Assembly (NCBI GenBank): GCA_022767515.1
Contig: JALENK010000083.1
Coordinates: 18,604-82,603 of the forward strand
Source of the DNA: Clostridium sp.
GTDB taxonomy: Bacteria; Bacillota; Clostridia; Clostridiales; Clostridiaceae
Direction: 5' to 3'
DNA: 64,000 nt
Shown: positions 1 to 8,383 of the stretch, piece after piece
How positions within the stretch are numbered: the first letter of the stretch is position 1
Layout of the letters: each line of letters begins with the position of its first letter
The notes under the pieces: generated by a model
Seen by the model: the letters and a program-made list of their open reading frames with translations, nothing else
What the model was told of the DNA's origin: nothing
Databases searched by the model: none
Program-made: the position numbers and the translations under genes

Positions 1-1651
1 AGAAATCAGAATCTAAATTACATTCTTTTATAGCTTCCATCCATAAGTCATATTTAAAGTATTCAGACCATCCATCAAACTTAGCACCTTTTTCAAATGC
101 TTTTATAAGAACCTCATTTAATCTTCTGTCTCCTCTTGCAAATAACGCTTCTAAATAAGAAGTCTGCTGTTCATGATAATTATAATTAATACTTCTTGAT
201 GTTATGGCACTCTTAACAGCTTCTATTCTCTCTGTTACTACATCCATTCTTTCCATCTTTGCCCATTGAAAAGCTGTAAAAGGCTTAGGAACTAATATAG
301 ACGTACTTACAGTTATATTTAAACCTTTATTTCTTTCTGATTTAGGTAATTCAAAATATTGGTCTGCTATCTTGTGTGCAAGCTCTCCAATAGCTGTACA
401 ATCCTCTACCTTTTCATATGGAAGACCTATTATGAAATATAGTTTAATCTTAGTCCAGCCAGCTCTAAATGCACTCTTTGCAGCTTCTAATATCTTATCC
501 TCAGTTAAGCCCTTATTTATTATATCTCTCATTCTTTGAGAACCAGCTTCTGGTGCAAATGTCAAACCAGTCTTCTTAACCTTTTGAATTTCTTTAATTA
601 AATCTACAGAAAAGGCATCTACTCTAATTGATGGAAGTGCAATTGCAACTCTATTTTTATAATGTTCCTCCATAAGTTCATGAATAAGCTCTTGAATTTC
701 TGAATAATCACAAGTACTTAATGATGATAAAGATATTTCTTGATATCCTGTGTTTTTAACCATTTCTCTAGCCTGTTTAATTAGTGTATCTTTTTTCTTT
801 TCCCTAACTGGTCTATATATCATTCCTGCCTGACAAAATCTGCATCCATTAGTACATCCTCTAAATGTTTCTAAAACGATTCTATCATGAACTATATCAG
901 TATATGGAACTACCATATTTTCTGGAAATGGTACCTTATCAAAGTTAGTAATAATTCTCTTTCTAACAGTCTTTGGCACATCTTCATACTTTGGTTTAAA
1001 TTCCTTAATAGTACCATCCTCATTATATGTAACATCATATAATGAAGGAACATAAATCCCTCTTATATGAGATATTTCTCTTAAAAAGGCCTTCTTATTC
1101 CAATTATCCTTGTATTTTTTATATACCTCCATTACATCATTCATCATTTCCTCACCTTCACCTAATTCGAAGAAATCAATAACTTCTGCAAGAGGTTCTG
1201 GATTATAGGCACATGGTCCACCTGCCATAATTAATGGATCATTTTCTCCTCTTTCACTAGCTCTAATCTTAATATTTGCCATATCAAGCATATTTAATAC
1301 ATTAGTATAACTCATTTCATATTGAAGAGTAAAACCTATAAAATTAAAATTTCTAATAGAATCCTTACTCTCAAGTGCATATAACTCTATATCATTATCT
1401 CTTAATTCCTTCTCCATATCTGGCCATGGTGCAAACACTCTTTCACAATATGTATCCTCTCTAAGATTAAGAGTATGGTAAAGTATTCTTGTTCCTAGAT
1501 GTGACATTCCCACTTCATAAACATCAGGAAAACAAAATGCAAATCTTATGTCTACTGACTTAGGATCTTTAACAACCTGATTTAATTCTCCACCAATATA
1601 TCTTGATGGTTTTTCAACTCTGCACAAAATATCATCTGTTATTTTTTTCAT
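1..1651 (-). CDS. B12-binding-domain radical SAM protein (TIGR03960-like), 3' end beyond the window
   Basis: About 550 codons are visible and the C-terminus runs off the left edge. The N-terminal part (roughly residues 30-190) resembles a cobalamin-binding-like fold with FCFPDVYEVGMSHLG and MAGGPCAYNPEPLAE. It is followed by the radical SAM cluster motif CTNGCRFC (cysteines near 266, 270 and 273), which binds the 4Fe-4S cluster that cleaves S-adenosylmethionine. This pattern matches the TIGR03960 family that in clostridia lies beside a DUF2344 gene and the rng/rplU region, downstream of the min-rodA-spoIVF genes, as here. The substrate is not known to me. The ATG start gives an N-terminus MKKITDDIL. 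Family confidence is high; function is inferred only at the level of radical chemistry. Confidence 0.85.
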   Translation of the reverse strand, partial: MKKITDDILCRVEKPSRYIGGELNQVVKDPKSVDIRFAFCFPDVYEVGMSHLGTRILYHTLNLREDTYCERVFAPWPDMEKELRDNDIELYALESKDSIRNFNFIGFTLQYEMSYTNVLNMLDMANIKIRASERGENDPLIMAGGPCAYNPEPLAEVIDFFELGEGEEMMNDVMEVYKKYKDNWNKKAFLREISHIRGIYVPSLYDVTYNEDGTIKEFKPKYEDVPKTVRKRIITNFDKVPFPENMVVPYTDIVHDRIVLETFRGCTNGCRFCQAGMIYRPVREKKKDTLIKQAREMVKNTGYQEISLSSLSTCDYSEIQELIHELMEEHYKNRVAIALPSIRVDAFSVDLIKEIQKVKKTGLTFAPEAGSQRMRDIINKGLTEDKILEAAKSAFRAGWTKIKLYFIIGLPYEKVEDCTAIGELAHKIADQYFELPKSERNKGLNITVSTSILVPKPFTAFQWAKMERMDVVTERIEAVKSAITSRSINYNYHEQQTSYLEALFARGDRRLNEVLIKAFEKGAKFDGWSEYFKYDLWMEAIKECNLDSDF

Positions 1652-1731
1652 ACTAATCTCCATTCTTTTTTTATTATGAATTAATTTTAACACAAAAATA
1701 GCTTATAGTTAATACACATAAATTAAGCCTA

Positions 1732-1771
1732 CAAAAAAAGATCTTAAACACTAAACAAAGCATTTAAGACC
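1732..1771 (-). terminator. Intrinsic terminator after the lipoprotein remnant
   Basis: Read on the minus strand, GGTCTTAAA pairs with TTTAAGATC (9 bp, one G-U pair) and is followed by a run of seven T. It lies between the lipoprotein remnant and the radical SAM gene, so it should separate the GH13 side from the radical SAM transcript. Confidence 0.7.
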
Positions 1772-1777
1772 TTTAAA

Positions 1778-1910
1778 TTATTCCTCAAAAGGTACTAATC
1801 TAGCAATATACCATTCTCCATCATTTTTTAACATCACAAATCTTGCATTTAGAACATCCAATAAAACTAATACTAAGAATAATGGCAACTACTAAATTAA
1901 CTATTTTCAT
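1778..1910 (-). pseudogene. Remnant of a small lipoprotein gene, internally deleted and out of frame
   Basis: From the ATG at 1910 the frame reads a short lipoprotein signal peptide (MKIVNLVVAIILSISFIGCS, lipobox FIGC), but it stops after 29 codons at 1821. Shifting one frame at about codon 20 continues as NARFVMLKNDGEWYIARL and ends VPFEE at a TAA at 1778. That tail looks like the last strand of a small NTF2/DUF4878-like lipoprotein. The total span is not a multiple of three. I infer an ancestral lipoprotein that lost its middle, leaving a signal peptide and a C-terminus. It could alternatively be an expressed 29-residue lipopeptide. Confidence 0.55.
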
Positions 1911-1941
1911 AAATTATACTCCTAATCTAATATTAAACAAA

Positions 1942-3240
1942 TTATTTCCAAATTGCTACTGAAAAAGGTGGAAGGTTAACTCCTGATGATAAATCAACTT
2001 CTTCACCAGTTAATAAATCAACTGCATCATTTTTCCAACTGAAATTAGCTTTAAAATCTTTGTCATCAATATTTATTCCAACATAAACTGTTTCACCTTC
2101 TAAATATCTTTCAAATACTAATTGAAGATTAGTTAGAACAATGTTCTTATATCCACCATAAGCTAAAGCCTTATTATCCTTTCTAATTTCTGCAAGCTTT
2201 TTAATAAACTCAGTTAACTCATTAGCTTCAGGCTTTTCAATACAAGGTCTAAGTGAAGCATCTCCATCTTCTTTTCTTCCTTCTACGCCCCACTCGCTTC
2301 CATAATATACACAAGGTATACCTGGCATTGCAAAAATTAATGCATAAGCTGCATTTAGATGTCTCTTATCTGATAATATACTTGCTAATCTTGTTACATC
2401 ATGATTATCTACAAAGCTTACTAAATGTTTGCCCTTATATATTGTCCAATTTTCAGGTCCAAACTGTCTGTTTAATGAATATGCTATTTCAAACATATTT
2501 TTACTGTTTAAGCTTGAATATACACCCTTATAACATTCATAATTTGTACAGCTATGAAGCATATCATCATTAACAATTTGATTATAATCTCCATGAATTG
2601 TTTCTCCTATCAAGAAAAATTCTGGCTTTAAATTGTTGCAATATGCTCTAAGTTCTCTTAAAAATTCTCTATCAATCATATATGCCACATCAAGTCTAAG
2701 TCCATCTATATCAAACTCTTCAACCCAGCCCTTTATACAAGCAAATAAATGCTCTACTACTTCTCTATTTCTTAAATTCAATTTAACTAATTCATAGTGT
2801 CCTTCCCAACCTTCATAATATAATCCATCATTATATGCATTATTTTGACCAAAATTAATATAGAACCAATCCTTATATTTTGAAGACTCTCTATTTTTTA
2901 ATACATCCTGAAATGCCCAAAAACCTCTTCCAACGTGATTAAACACTCCATCTAGAACAACTTTTATCTCTTTTTCATGTAAATCTTTACAAACCTCTGC
3001 AAAATCTTCATTTGTACCTAATCTGCAATCAATTTTTCTATAATCTCTTGTATCATACCCATGATTATCTGATTCAAAGATTGGAGAAAAATATATCGCA
3101 TTAAACCCAACTTCCTTTAAATAGTCTGACCACTCTTTTACCTTTAATATCCTTGAAACAGTTTGTCCATCATTTTCTAATGGTGCCCCACAAAAACCTA
3201 TTGGATATATTTGATAAAATACACTTTCGTTTGCCCACAT
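1942..3240 (-). CDS. GH13 alpha-amylase family glycoside hydrolase, cytoplasmic
   Basis: The 432-residue protein is a compact alpha-amylase-family enzyme acting on alpha-glucan oligosaccharides. The conserved GH13 regions are visible: region I DGVFNHVG (about 97-104), region II DGLRLDVA with the nucleophile Asp184, region III FLIGETIHGDY with the acid/base Glu213, and region IV FVDNHDVTR with Asp281. There is no signal peptide and no N-terminal carbohydrate-binding domain, so it should act inside the cell on imported malto-oligosaccharides or glycogen-like substrates, much like small neopullulanase or cyclomaltodextrinase relatives. It stands between spoIVFB and the radical SAM gene, where related clostridia usually have no such gene. 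Exact specificity cannot be read from the sequence. Confidence 0.9.
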   Translation of the reverse strand: MWANESVFYQIYPIGFCGAPLENDGQTVSRILKVKEWSDYLKEVGFNAIYFSPIFESDNHGYDTRDYRKIDCRLGTNEDFAEVCKDLHEKEIKVVLDGVFNHVGRGFWAFQDVLKNRESSKYKDWFYINFGQNNAYNDGLYYEGWEGHYELVKLNLRNREVVEHLFACIKGWVEEFDIDGLRLDVAYMIDREFLRELRAYCNNLKPEFFLIGETIHGDYNQIVNDDMLHSCTNYECYKGVYSSLNSKNMFEIAYSLNRQFGPENWTIYKGKHLVSFVDNHDVTRLASILSDKRHLNAAYALIFAMPGIPCVYYGSEWGVEGRKEDGDASLRPCIEKPEANELTEFIKKLAEIRKDNKALAYGGYKNIVLTNLQLVFERYLEGETVYVGINIDDKDFKANFSWKNDAVDLLTGEEVDLSSGVNLPPFSVAIWK

Positions 3241-3324
3241 AAATTATCTCTCCTTGTTATACTTATACGCTTATAATTATTCATATTTCTTTTATATAAT
3301 AATATACTTCGTTATATAAATTCA

Positions 3325-3357
3325 ATAGGAAAGAGAATATTAAATTCACTTTCCTAT
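3325..3357 (-). terminator. Possible terminator hairpin after the 78-residue protein gene
   Basis: ATAGGAAAG pairs perfectly with CTTTCCTAT (9 bp) around a 15-base loop, overlapping the stop codon of the small gene. The following T-rich tract on the minus strand is weak, so termination is uncertain. Confidence 0.4.
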
Positions 3358-3590
3358 CTACTATTAATAAGTCTCATCATTTCTTCTACTGTTGACTTTA
3401 CACTACCAGGTAATTTATTTATTGCTTTTTGCCTCTTTCTGTCATCTTGAATTTTTATTATTCTCATAACCTCATCTTGCAGTCCTGGCATACTATTCAA
3501 CCTTTGTACTAACTGATTAAACTGCATAGCAAATACTGGATCTTGTTGCATTCGTGATTGAATCATTGTTATAAGTTCATAAGGATTCAT
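3354..3590 (-). CDS. Small conserved-looking protein of unknown function (78 aa)
   Basis: I do not recognise a named family. The protein is soluble, helical-looking and rich in Gln, Met and Arg (MNPYELITMIQSRMQQDP at the N-terminus), with no membrane segment, signal peptide or cysteines. A ribosome site (AGAGG) lies upstream of the ATG. It follows spoIVFB by about 40 bases on the same strand and may be co-transcribed with the sporulation protease genes; that is only positional inference. A coding role is supported by the clean ribosome site and amino-acid composition. Confidence 0.65.
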   Translation of the reverse strand: MNPYELITMIQSRMQQDPVFAMQFNQLVQRLNSMPGLQDEVMRIIKIQDDRKRQKAINKLPGSVKSTVEEMMRLINSR

Positions 3591-3630
3591 TTAAAATACC
3601 TCTAATAACATTTCTTTACTATATAATTAT

Positions 3631-4485
3631 TCACTTTTTATTTTTTGTTTCCATATACTCCTTAAAATTAATATTACCATAATTTTTTATAGCCTCTATC
3701 AATTCCTCTTCATATACTATACCTAACACCTTTAATCCTTCATTTAATACATAAAAACAATTGAATTTATTTCTATCAATAAAAGACAATGCCTTTATTA
3801 AACTGCATTTATAATAAATACATATATTTTTATTTTCTAAATAATTTTTATTTATTAATAAATTCTCTTTTTTATATAAGCTTTTAATTATTGTATACAT
3901 TGTTTTCTTTGCTTCAATAATGCTTGAATATGCAATAACTATTGCTACTAATATAAAACTTATATTAATTTTATGTATATAAATGCTGAACATAAATATC
4001 ATTAATAATAAAATTACTACTATAAAACTAAAAATCACAACTATTTTTTTACTTGTTTTGTATAATACTTTTATTTCTAATAGAATTTCTAAAATTCTTG
4101 AGCCATCAAGAGGATATGCAGGTATTAAATTAAATATACCTAACCCCAAATTTATAATATATGCTTCATAAAAAAAAGTTATATTTGTATATTTCATAAG
4201 CACAAAAAATATTAATCCTAAAAATAAATTAACTAATGGTCCTACCAAATAGACTATCATCCTCTTAATATAAGCCAAATTATCAATATCATAAATATCA
4301 CTTCTACTTCCAACAACATTTATCTTTAAAGAACTTACCTTAAGTCCATAAATCTTAGCTACAATAATATGACTAACTTCATGAATAATTACGAATATAA
4401 ATGCAAAAATTATCTTAAAATTTATTATAGCCACAGTTAGAAGCAGAAGAGTTTCGATAATAAACAACTTATTATTTTTTCTCAT
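3631..4485 (-). CDS. spoIVFB: SpoIVFB-type site-2 protease (M50 family)
   Basis: This is a polytopic membrane zinc metalloprotease of the S2P/M50 class. The HExxH zinc motif HEVSH lies near residue 35 in the first helices, and the second metal/active-site motif appears as FNLIPAYPLDGSRIL further on. In Bacillus, SpoIVFB in the outer forespore membrane cleaves pro-sigma-K in the mother cell. It directly follows SpoIVFA, its known regulator, which supports the assignment. I chose the internal ATG at 4485 because it follows an AGAGG ribosome site at good spacing and avoids the overlap with spoIVFA; the frame is open up to 4515. The C-terminal part (about the last 70 residues) resembles a degenerate CBS-like regulatory region. 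Confidence 0.85.
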   Translation of the reverse strand: MRKNNKLFIIETLLLLTVAIINFKIIFAFIFVIIHEVSHIIVAKIYGLKVSSLKINVVGSRSDIYDIDNLAYIKRMIVYLVGPLVNLFLGLIFFVLMKYTNITFFYEAYIINLGLGIFNLIPAYPLDGSRILEILLEIKVLYKTSKKIVVIFSFIVVILLLMIFMFSIYIHKINISFILVAIVIAYSSIIEAKKTMYTIIKSLYKKENLLINKNYLENKNICIYYKCSLIKALSFIDRNKFNCFYVLNEGLKVLGIVYEEELIEAIKNYGNINFKEYMETKNKK

Positions 4486-4495
4486 AATAAAACCT

Positions 4496-5170
4496 CTATA
4501 ATAATTTCTTTTCATTATCTAAATTAATAAGTTCAAGAGGATTTTTCTCAATTCCCATATAAACTATTTGAAAATAAACGCCCTTGTTACTGCATCTGCC
4601 AATTACCCTTCCCTTATCAACTATTTGCCCAATCTTTACATTAGTTTCCTTAATATACCCATAATATGTTTCTATACCATTTTGATGATTAATTATAATG
4701 TACTTTCCATTATCATCCTCATCTAGAATATCTACAACTCCCCTATAGCTAGCTACAATCTCACTACATCCTGCTTTAGGATTAATGATAACAGCATTAT
4801 TAGTACTTTTATAATCACCACTAATTGGCATTATATATTCATTCTTTATTTTCTCCTTTAATGTCTCCTCACCTAATACAATCTTTTTTATTTCATCTAT
4901 TTTATCTAATATTCTCTCTTTATAATTTTTAATGTTAATATCATTATTTAATGTATTTTTTGAAAAAACATATATATCATTTCCTTCCTTTAAGGGAATG
5001 TTCTTCAATATAAATAGTAGGCCCAAAAGTACTACAGCTCCTACTACTTGATATATAAATTTTTTAACATAATATCTTTTATCTTGCTTTTTATTTATTT
5101 TACTAATTTTATCCCTATCTTTTTCTATTTTTTTATAATAGTCTTTATACTCTCTTGAATATTTACCCAT
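4496..5170 (-). CDS. spoIVFA: SpoIVFA-like M23-domain regulator of SpoIVFB
   Basis: The 224-residue protein has a charged cytoplasmic N-terminus, one membrane segment at about residues 37-54 (VVGAVVLLGLLFIL) and a C-terminal LytM/M23 domain (about 110-215) with GIETYYGYI and VDKGRVIG. The zinc-ligand histidines of active M23 peptidases are missing: where active enzymes carry HxH, this one has YFQIVY. That fits SpoIVFA, which holds and restrains the SpoIVFB protease rather than cutting peptidoglycan. The gene sits directly before spoIVFB and shares its probable mother-cell expression. Its own upstream terminator separates it from rodA. Confidence 0.85.
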   Translation of the reverse strand: MGKYSREYKDYYKKIEKDRDKISKINKKQDKRYYVKKFIYQVVGAVVLLGLLFILKNIPLKEGNDIYVFSKNTLNNDINIKNYKERILDKIDEIKKIVLGEETLKEKIKNEYIMPISGDYKSTNNAVIINPKAGCSEIVASYRGVVDILDEDDNGKYIIINHQNGIETYYGYIKETNVKIGQIVDKGRVIGRCSNKGVYFQIVYMGIEKNPLELINLDNEKKLL

Positions 5171-5202
5171 TACTATTTTCCAAGGATATTGTTATATATT
5201 TA

Positions 5203-5230
5203 ATTATATTTTTATAAAAATAAAATATTC
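5203..5230 (-). promoter_or_regulatory. Candidate sigma-E-type promoter for spoIVFA-spoIVFB
   Basis: On the minus strand GAATATT (fits the KMATATT -35 box) is followed, 13 bases later, by AATATAAT, which matches six of eight positions of the CATACAMT -10 box. It sits about 35 bases upstream of spoIVFA and below the rodA terminator. Mother-cell sigma-E control is known for spoIVF in Bacillus. In such AT-rich DNA the match could be chance. Confidence 0.25.
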
Positions 5231-5237
5231 AAATATA

Positions 5238-5285
5238 AAAAATCATTATTTAAAAATACTTCTATTTTTAAATAATGATTTTTTT
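5238..5285 (-). terminator. Strong intrinsic terminator of the min-rodA operon
   Basis: A near-perfect stem of about 20 bp (arms containing ATCATTATTTAAAAATA and its complement, four-base loop CTTC on plus) ends right at the rodA stop codon and is flanked by A and T runs. It cleanly separates rodA from spoIVFA. Confidence 0.85.
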
Positions 5286-6451
5286 TAAAATATAATTTTT
5301 TTATTATTCATACCAATATTAAGGACTAATGCAACCGCTATTACTGTAAATAGTAGTGATGTACCACCATAACTTACAAGAGGTAATGTTATACCTGTAA
5401 TAGGCATAAGCCCTAGTGTCATTCCTATATTTTGAGCTATTGCATAAAGAAAATATGATACAATCCCTATACACACTATGGATCTATCCCGCTCTTTACT
5501 TCTTTTAGCTATAAGAATCATACGTATAATCAATATAGCATATAAACCAAGTAAAAATACTGCTCCAATAAATCCCCATTGCTCAGCAACTGCTGAAAAA
5601 ATAAAATCTGTTTGAACTTCTGGAACATTTGAACCTGCATATCCTGGAGAAACATCTGCATCTAAAGAAACTCTAACTCCTCCAAGCCCACCATTTCCTA
5701 TACCAATAATACCCTGATTTAACTGATATCCATCACTTGAAACATCATCTGCATCTTGATTCATAAAAGCTGTTAATCTACTCTTTTGATGATCTAATAT
5801 AAGTCCTGTATTCCATGCTATCGTTATTCCAACTACAAGTAAAGTAAAGCCACCTATTATAATTCTTCTATCTAAGCCTGCTATATAAAGCATTCCAAGA
5901 AGCATAAAGAAACTTACCATTGTCATACCCATATCCTTTTCAAGAAGTATTAAAATCATTGGAATTGCAGCATATAATAATATGTGCAGCATATTCTTTA
6001 GATTATTAATATTTCCATCAAATTCATCAATTTTTTTTGCCACCATAAGTGTCATAGTAATTTTAGCAAGTTCTGAAGGTTGAAAAAGACCTATCTTTAA
6101 GTCTATCCATCCAGTTCCTCCATTTACATCTTTACCTATACCTGGAACCCACACAAGCAATAGCAAAATTATAGAAAATATATACAATGCAGGTGCAAAA
6201 CGCAATATTGTTTTATAATCAATAAATAATATTACAAGCATAGCTACAATTGATATAATGAACCATATTAGCTGTTTCTTTGCAAAATAATATGGTCCTA
6301 ATACTGGAAATACGCCACCTTTTGTGGCAATATAAATATTTAGTATACCATAACAAACTATTAATAGCATAACTATTAATAATGGTTTATCTACTTCTCT
6401 AAATCTTTTTAAATTAAGCCTTTCACTTAAATTATTCTTTCCTACTGGCAA
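5285..6451 (-). CDS. rodA: RodA, SEDS-family peptidoglycan glycosyltransferase
   Basis: The 388-residue polytopic protein belongs to the SEDS family (RodA/FtsW/SpoVE), which polymerises lipid II glycan strands in partnership with a class B penicillin-binding protein. About ten membrane segments are visible. Family signatures include DLKIGLFQPSELAK in the central part, DFIFSAVAEQWGF on the outer side and GMTLGLMPITGITLPLVSYGGTSLL near the C-terminus. Its position after minCDE and in the neighbourhood of mrdA (PBP2) and mreBCD points to RodA in lateral wall elongation rather than FtsW or SpoVE. It ends at a strong terminator. Confidence 0.92.
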   Translation of the reverse strand: MPVGKNNLSERLNLKRFREVDKPLLIVMLLIVCYGILNIYIATKGGVFPVLGPYYFAKKQLIWFIISIVAMLVILFIDYKTILRFAPALYIFSIILLLLVWVPGIGKDVNGGTGWIDLKIGLFQPSELAKITMTLMVAKKIDEFDGNINNLKNMLHILLYAAIPMILILLEKDMGMTMVSFFMLLGMLYIAGLDRRIIIGGFTLLVVGITIAWNTGLILDHQKSRLTAFMNQDADDVSSDGYQLNQGIIGIGNGGLGGVRVSLDADVSPGYAGSNVPEVQTDFIFSAVAEQWGFIGAVFLLGLYAILIIRMILIAKRSKERDRSIVCIGIVSYFLYAIAQNIGMTLGLMPITGITLPLVSYGGTSLLFTVIAVALVLNIGMNNKKIIF

Positions 6452-6488
6452 GATTTCACCACCATTTCTATATACATATTGGTTAATT

Positions 6489-6764
6489 TTATCTTCCCCT
6501 AATTCCCTTTATTGGTATATTGCATGAAATTGATGGTGAAACTTCTTCCCCTTCAATTTCTTCACTCTTAGTAACTGCAATTTCAACATCATTTGCTTCA
6601 ATTTCAATATACTTTGATAAAACTTGAAATATTTCTTCTTTAATCTTATCTACAGTTTCAGGTGCTATATCACCTCTGTCATGAATTAATATTAATCTAA
6701 GTCTATCCTTTGCTACTTCTTTTGGAGTCTTCTTTCTTCCAAAATTAAATAATCCCATATTCAT
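6489..6764 (-). CDS. minE: MinE, cell division topological specificity factor
   Basis: The 91-residue protein carries an N-terminal amphipathic stretch (MGLFNFGRKKT) typical of the MinE membrane-targeting sequence, followed by the anti-MinCD helix region (AKDRLRLILIHDRGDIAPE) and a C-terminal dimerisation domain with IEIEANDVEIAV. MinE stimulates MinD ATPase and restricts MinCD to the poles so that the FtsZ ring forms at midcell. It follows minD by 8 bases in a minC-minD-minE-rodA operon. Clostridia with MinE use this oscillator-type system rather than DivIVA/MinJ alone. Confidence 0.93.
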   Translation of the reverse strand: MNMGLFNFGRKKTPKEVAKDRLRLILIHDRGDIAPETVDKIKEEIFQVLSKYIEIEANDVEIAVTKSEEIEGEEVSPSISCNIPIKGIRGR

Positions 6765-6772
6765 CTTTCCCC

Positions 6773-7573
6773 CTATTTACGACCAAATATCTTCTTTAGT
6801 GATTTTAATAAACCACCTTGATTCGTACTTAAATCCATAAAAGGTACATCTTTTCCAATTATTCTTTCAGCAATATTTCTAAATGCTTTACCTGCAAAAG
6901 CCTTTTCATCTAATACTATTGGCTCTCCCTTATTTGTGGATACTGTTACATTTGTATCTTGAGGTACAACTCCTAATAGCTTAACTGATAATGTTTCTGT
7001 TATATCACTTACATCTAACATATCACCGCTTTTAGTCATATCATAATTTAATCTATTAACAATTATACCATGATCTTCTAACCCCTTAGCATCAAGCTTA
7101 CCAATAACTCTATCTGCATCTCTTACAGATGTAAGTTCTGGATTAACTACAACTATTGCTCTATCTGCTCCAACTACACAATTCTCAAAACCTTGTTCAA
7201 TTCCTGCTGGACAATCTATAAGAACATAATCATTTTCCTTCTTTAATTCTTGAACTACTTTTAGCATATCATCAGCTGTCAAATCATCTTTATCCTTTGT
7301 TTGTGCTGTTGGTAATAATGCTAATTTATCTGGAAATTTTTTATCTTTAATTAAAGCTTGCTTTAATCTGCATCTTCCTTCTATAACATCAAAAATTGTA
7401 TAAACAATTCTATTTTCTAATCCCATTAATACATCTAAGTTTCTAAGACCAGTATCTCCATCTATTACAACTACTTTCTTTCCTAAAGCAGCAAGTGCTG
7501 TTCCAATATTAGCTGTTGTTGTAGTCTTTCCAACTCCACCTTTTCCTGATGTAATTACTATAGCTTCACTCAT
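6773..7573 (-). CDS. minD: MinD, membrane-associated ATPase of septum placement
   Basis: The 266-residue ParA/MinD-family ATPase begins with the deviant Walker A motif SGKGGVGKTT (about residues 9-18). It carries DGDTGLRNLDVLMGLENR, the Walker B region YVLIDCPAGIEQGF and a C-terminal amphipathic membrane-targeting helix (GGLLKSLKKIFGRK). It binds the membrane when ATP-loaded, recruits MinC and is released by MinE. It lies between minC (22 bases upstream) and minE (8 bases downstream), in the canonical order. Confidence 0.95.
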   Translation of the reverse strand: MSEAIVITSGKGGVGKTTTTANIGTALAALGKKVVVIDGDTGLRNLDVLMGLENRIVYTIFDVIEGRCRLKQALIKDKKFPDKLALLPTAQTKDKDDLTADDMLKVVQELKKENDYVLIDCPAGIEQGFENCVVGADRAIVVVNPELTSVRDADRVIGKLDAKGLEDHGIIVNRLNYDMTKSGDMLDVSDITETLSVKLLGVVPQDTNVTVSTNKGEPIVLDEKAFAGKAFRNIAERIIGKDVPFMDLSTNQGGLLKSLKKIFGRK

Positions 7574-7595
7574 TTTTTATATTCCCTCCACAATT

Positions 7596-8246
7596 TTATA
7601 TATATTTGTTGTTTAAATATGGCTCCACAATAATTGCATTATCCTTAACTCGAGCAATTTCTGGATATAATGGCTTTTCAGAATCTGGAGACATTGTTAT
7701 TATATCTCCAATCTTTAATATTTCTGGTTGAAGGCAAAATGCTGCTATTACTGCTTCATTATTTCCTCCAACTCCTGCAAATACCTTTCCCTTTATGCTT
7801 CCAAGTACAATAATATTCCCTCTTGCATAAACCTCAGCTCCATTATTAATATCCCCAATTATGACAATATTACTAGAATAATTAATAACTTGACCACCTC
7901 TAATTGTTTTATTAATAAATTTAGCTTTCCCTTCATATACTCCACTAAATATTTTAGAGTTATCATCTGATGGTTTTGCTATACTAATATCATCTTCATC
8001 TTGAAGTATTATTTCTTTAACCTTAATCTCATCTAATAATATATTCCTTATTACATCAATTTCTTTTTTACTAAAATCATTGAGTCTGGTTGTTATGTAC
8101 ACCGTAGAGCCTACATAAAACTGCTTTCCCCTTGATAGTTTATCAAGAAATGTTTGTTTTAAATCTTCAAATCCATCAAATTCTCCCCTATTTAGGATAA
8201 TATTTAATCCATCCTTATTGCCTTTAATTAATACACCCTTATTCAT
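7596..8246 (-). CDS. minC: MinC, FtsZ-ring inhibitor
   Basis: The 216-residue protein has an N-terminal MinC domain (about 1-100; DGLNIILNRGEFDGFEDLKQTF) and a C-terminal beta-helix domain with GGQVINYSSNIVIIGDINNGAEVYARGNIIVLG, the MinD-binding fold. It blocks Z-ring assembly away from midcell. The frame is open to a TTG at 8261, but that TTG overlaps the GGAGG ribosome site; the ATG at 8246 follows GGAGG at normal spacing and is preferred. It is first in the min operon, with its own promoter after the Ca2+-ATPase terminator. Confidence 0.93.
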   Translation of the reverse strand: MNKGVLIKGNKDGLNIILNRGEFDGFEDLKQTFLDKLSRGKQFYVGSTVYITTRLNDFSKKEIDVIRNILLDEIKVKEIILQDEDDISIAKPSDDNSKIFSGVYEGKAKFINKTIRGGQVINYSSNIVIIGDINNGAEVYARGNIIVLGSIKGKVFAGVGGNNEAVIAAFCLQPEILKIGDIITMSPDSEKPLYPEIARVKDNAIIVEPYLNNKYI

Positions 8247-8295
8247 CGATGCCTCCAACAATTATATTGACTAAGATTTTTACCTTTTAATCAAA

Positions 8296-8324
8296 ATTAT
8301 ATCATTAATTTATTAAATTGAGAA
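8296..8324 (-). promoter_or_regulatory. Promoter of the minC-minD-minE-rodA operon
   Basis: On the minus strand an extended -10 TGATATAAT is preceded by a 17-base spacer and TTCTCA (four of six matches to TTGACA). It lies about 50 bases before minC and just below the Ca2+-ATPase terminator, so the min operon should be transcribed on its own. Confidence 0.55.
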
Positions 8325-8339
8325 TAAGAATATAAAAAT

Positions 8340-8369
8340 AATTGGCGATCTCATATGAGACCGCCAATA
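8340..8369 (-). terminator. Terminator of the Ca2+ ATPase gene
   Basis: ATTGGCGGTCTC pairs with GAGATCGCCAAT (12 bp, one G-U pair) around a four-base ATAT loop, followed on minus by TATTTTTAT. It separates the ATPase gene from the minC promoter. Confidence 0.85.
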
Positions 8370-8383
8370 AAAATAAATTATTA

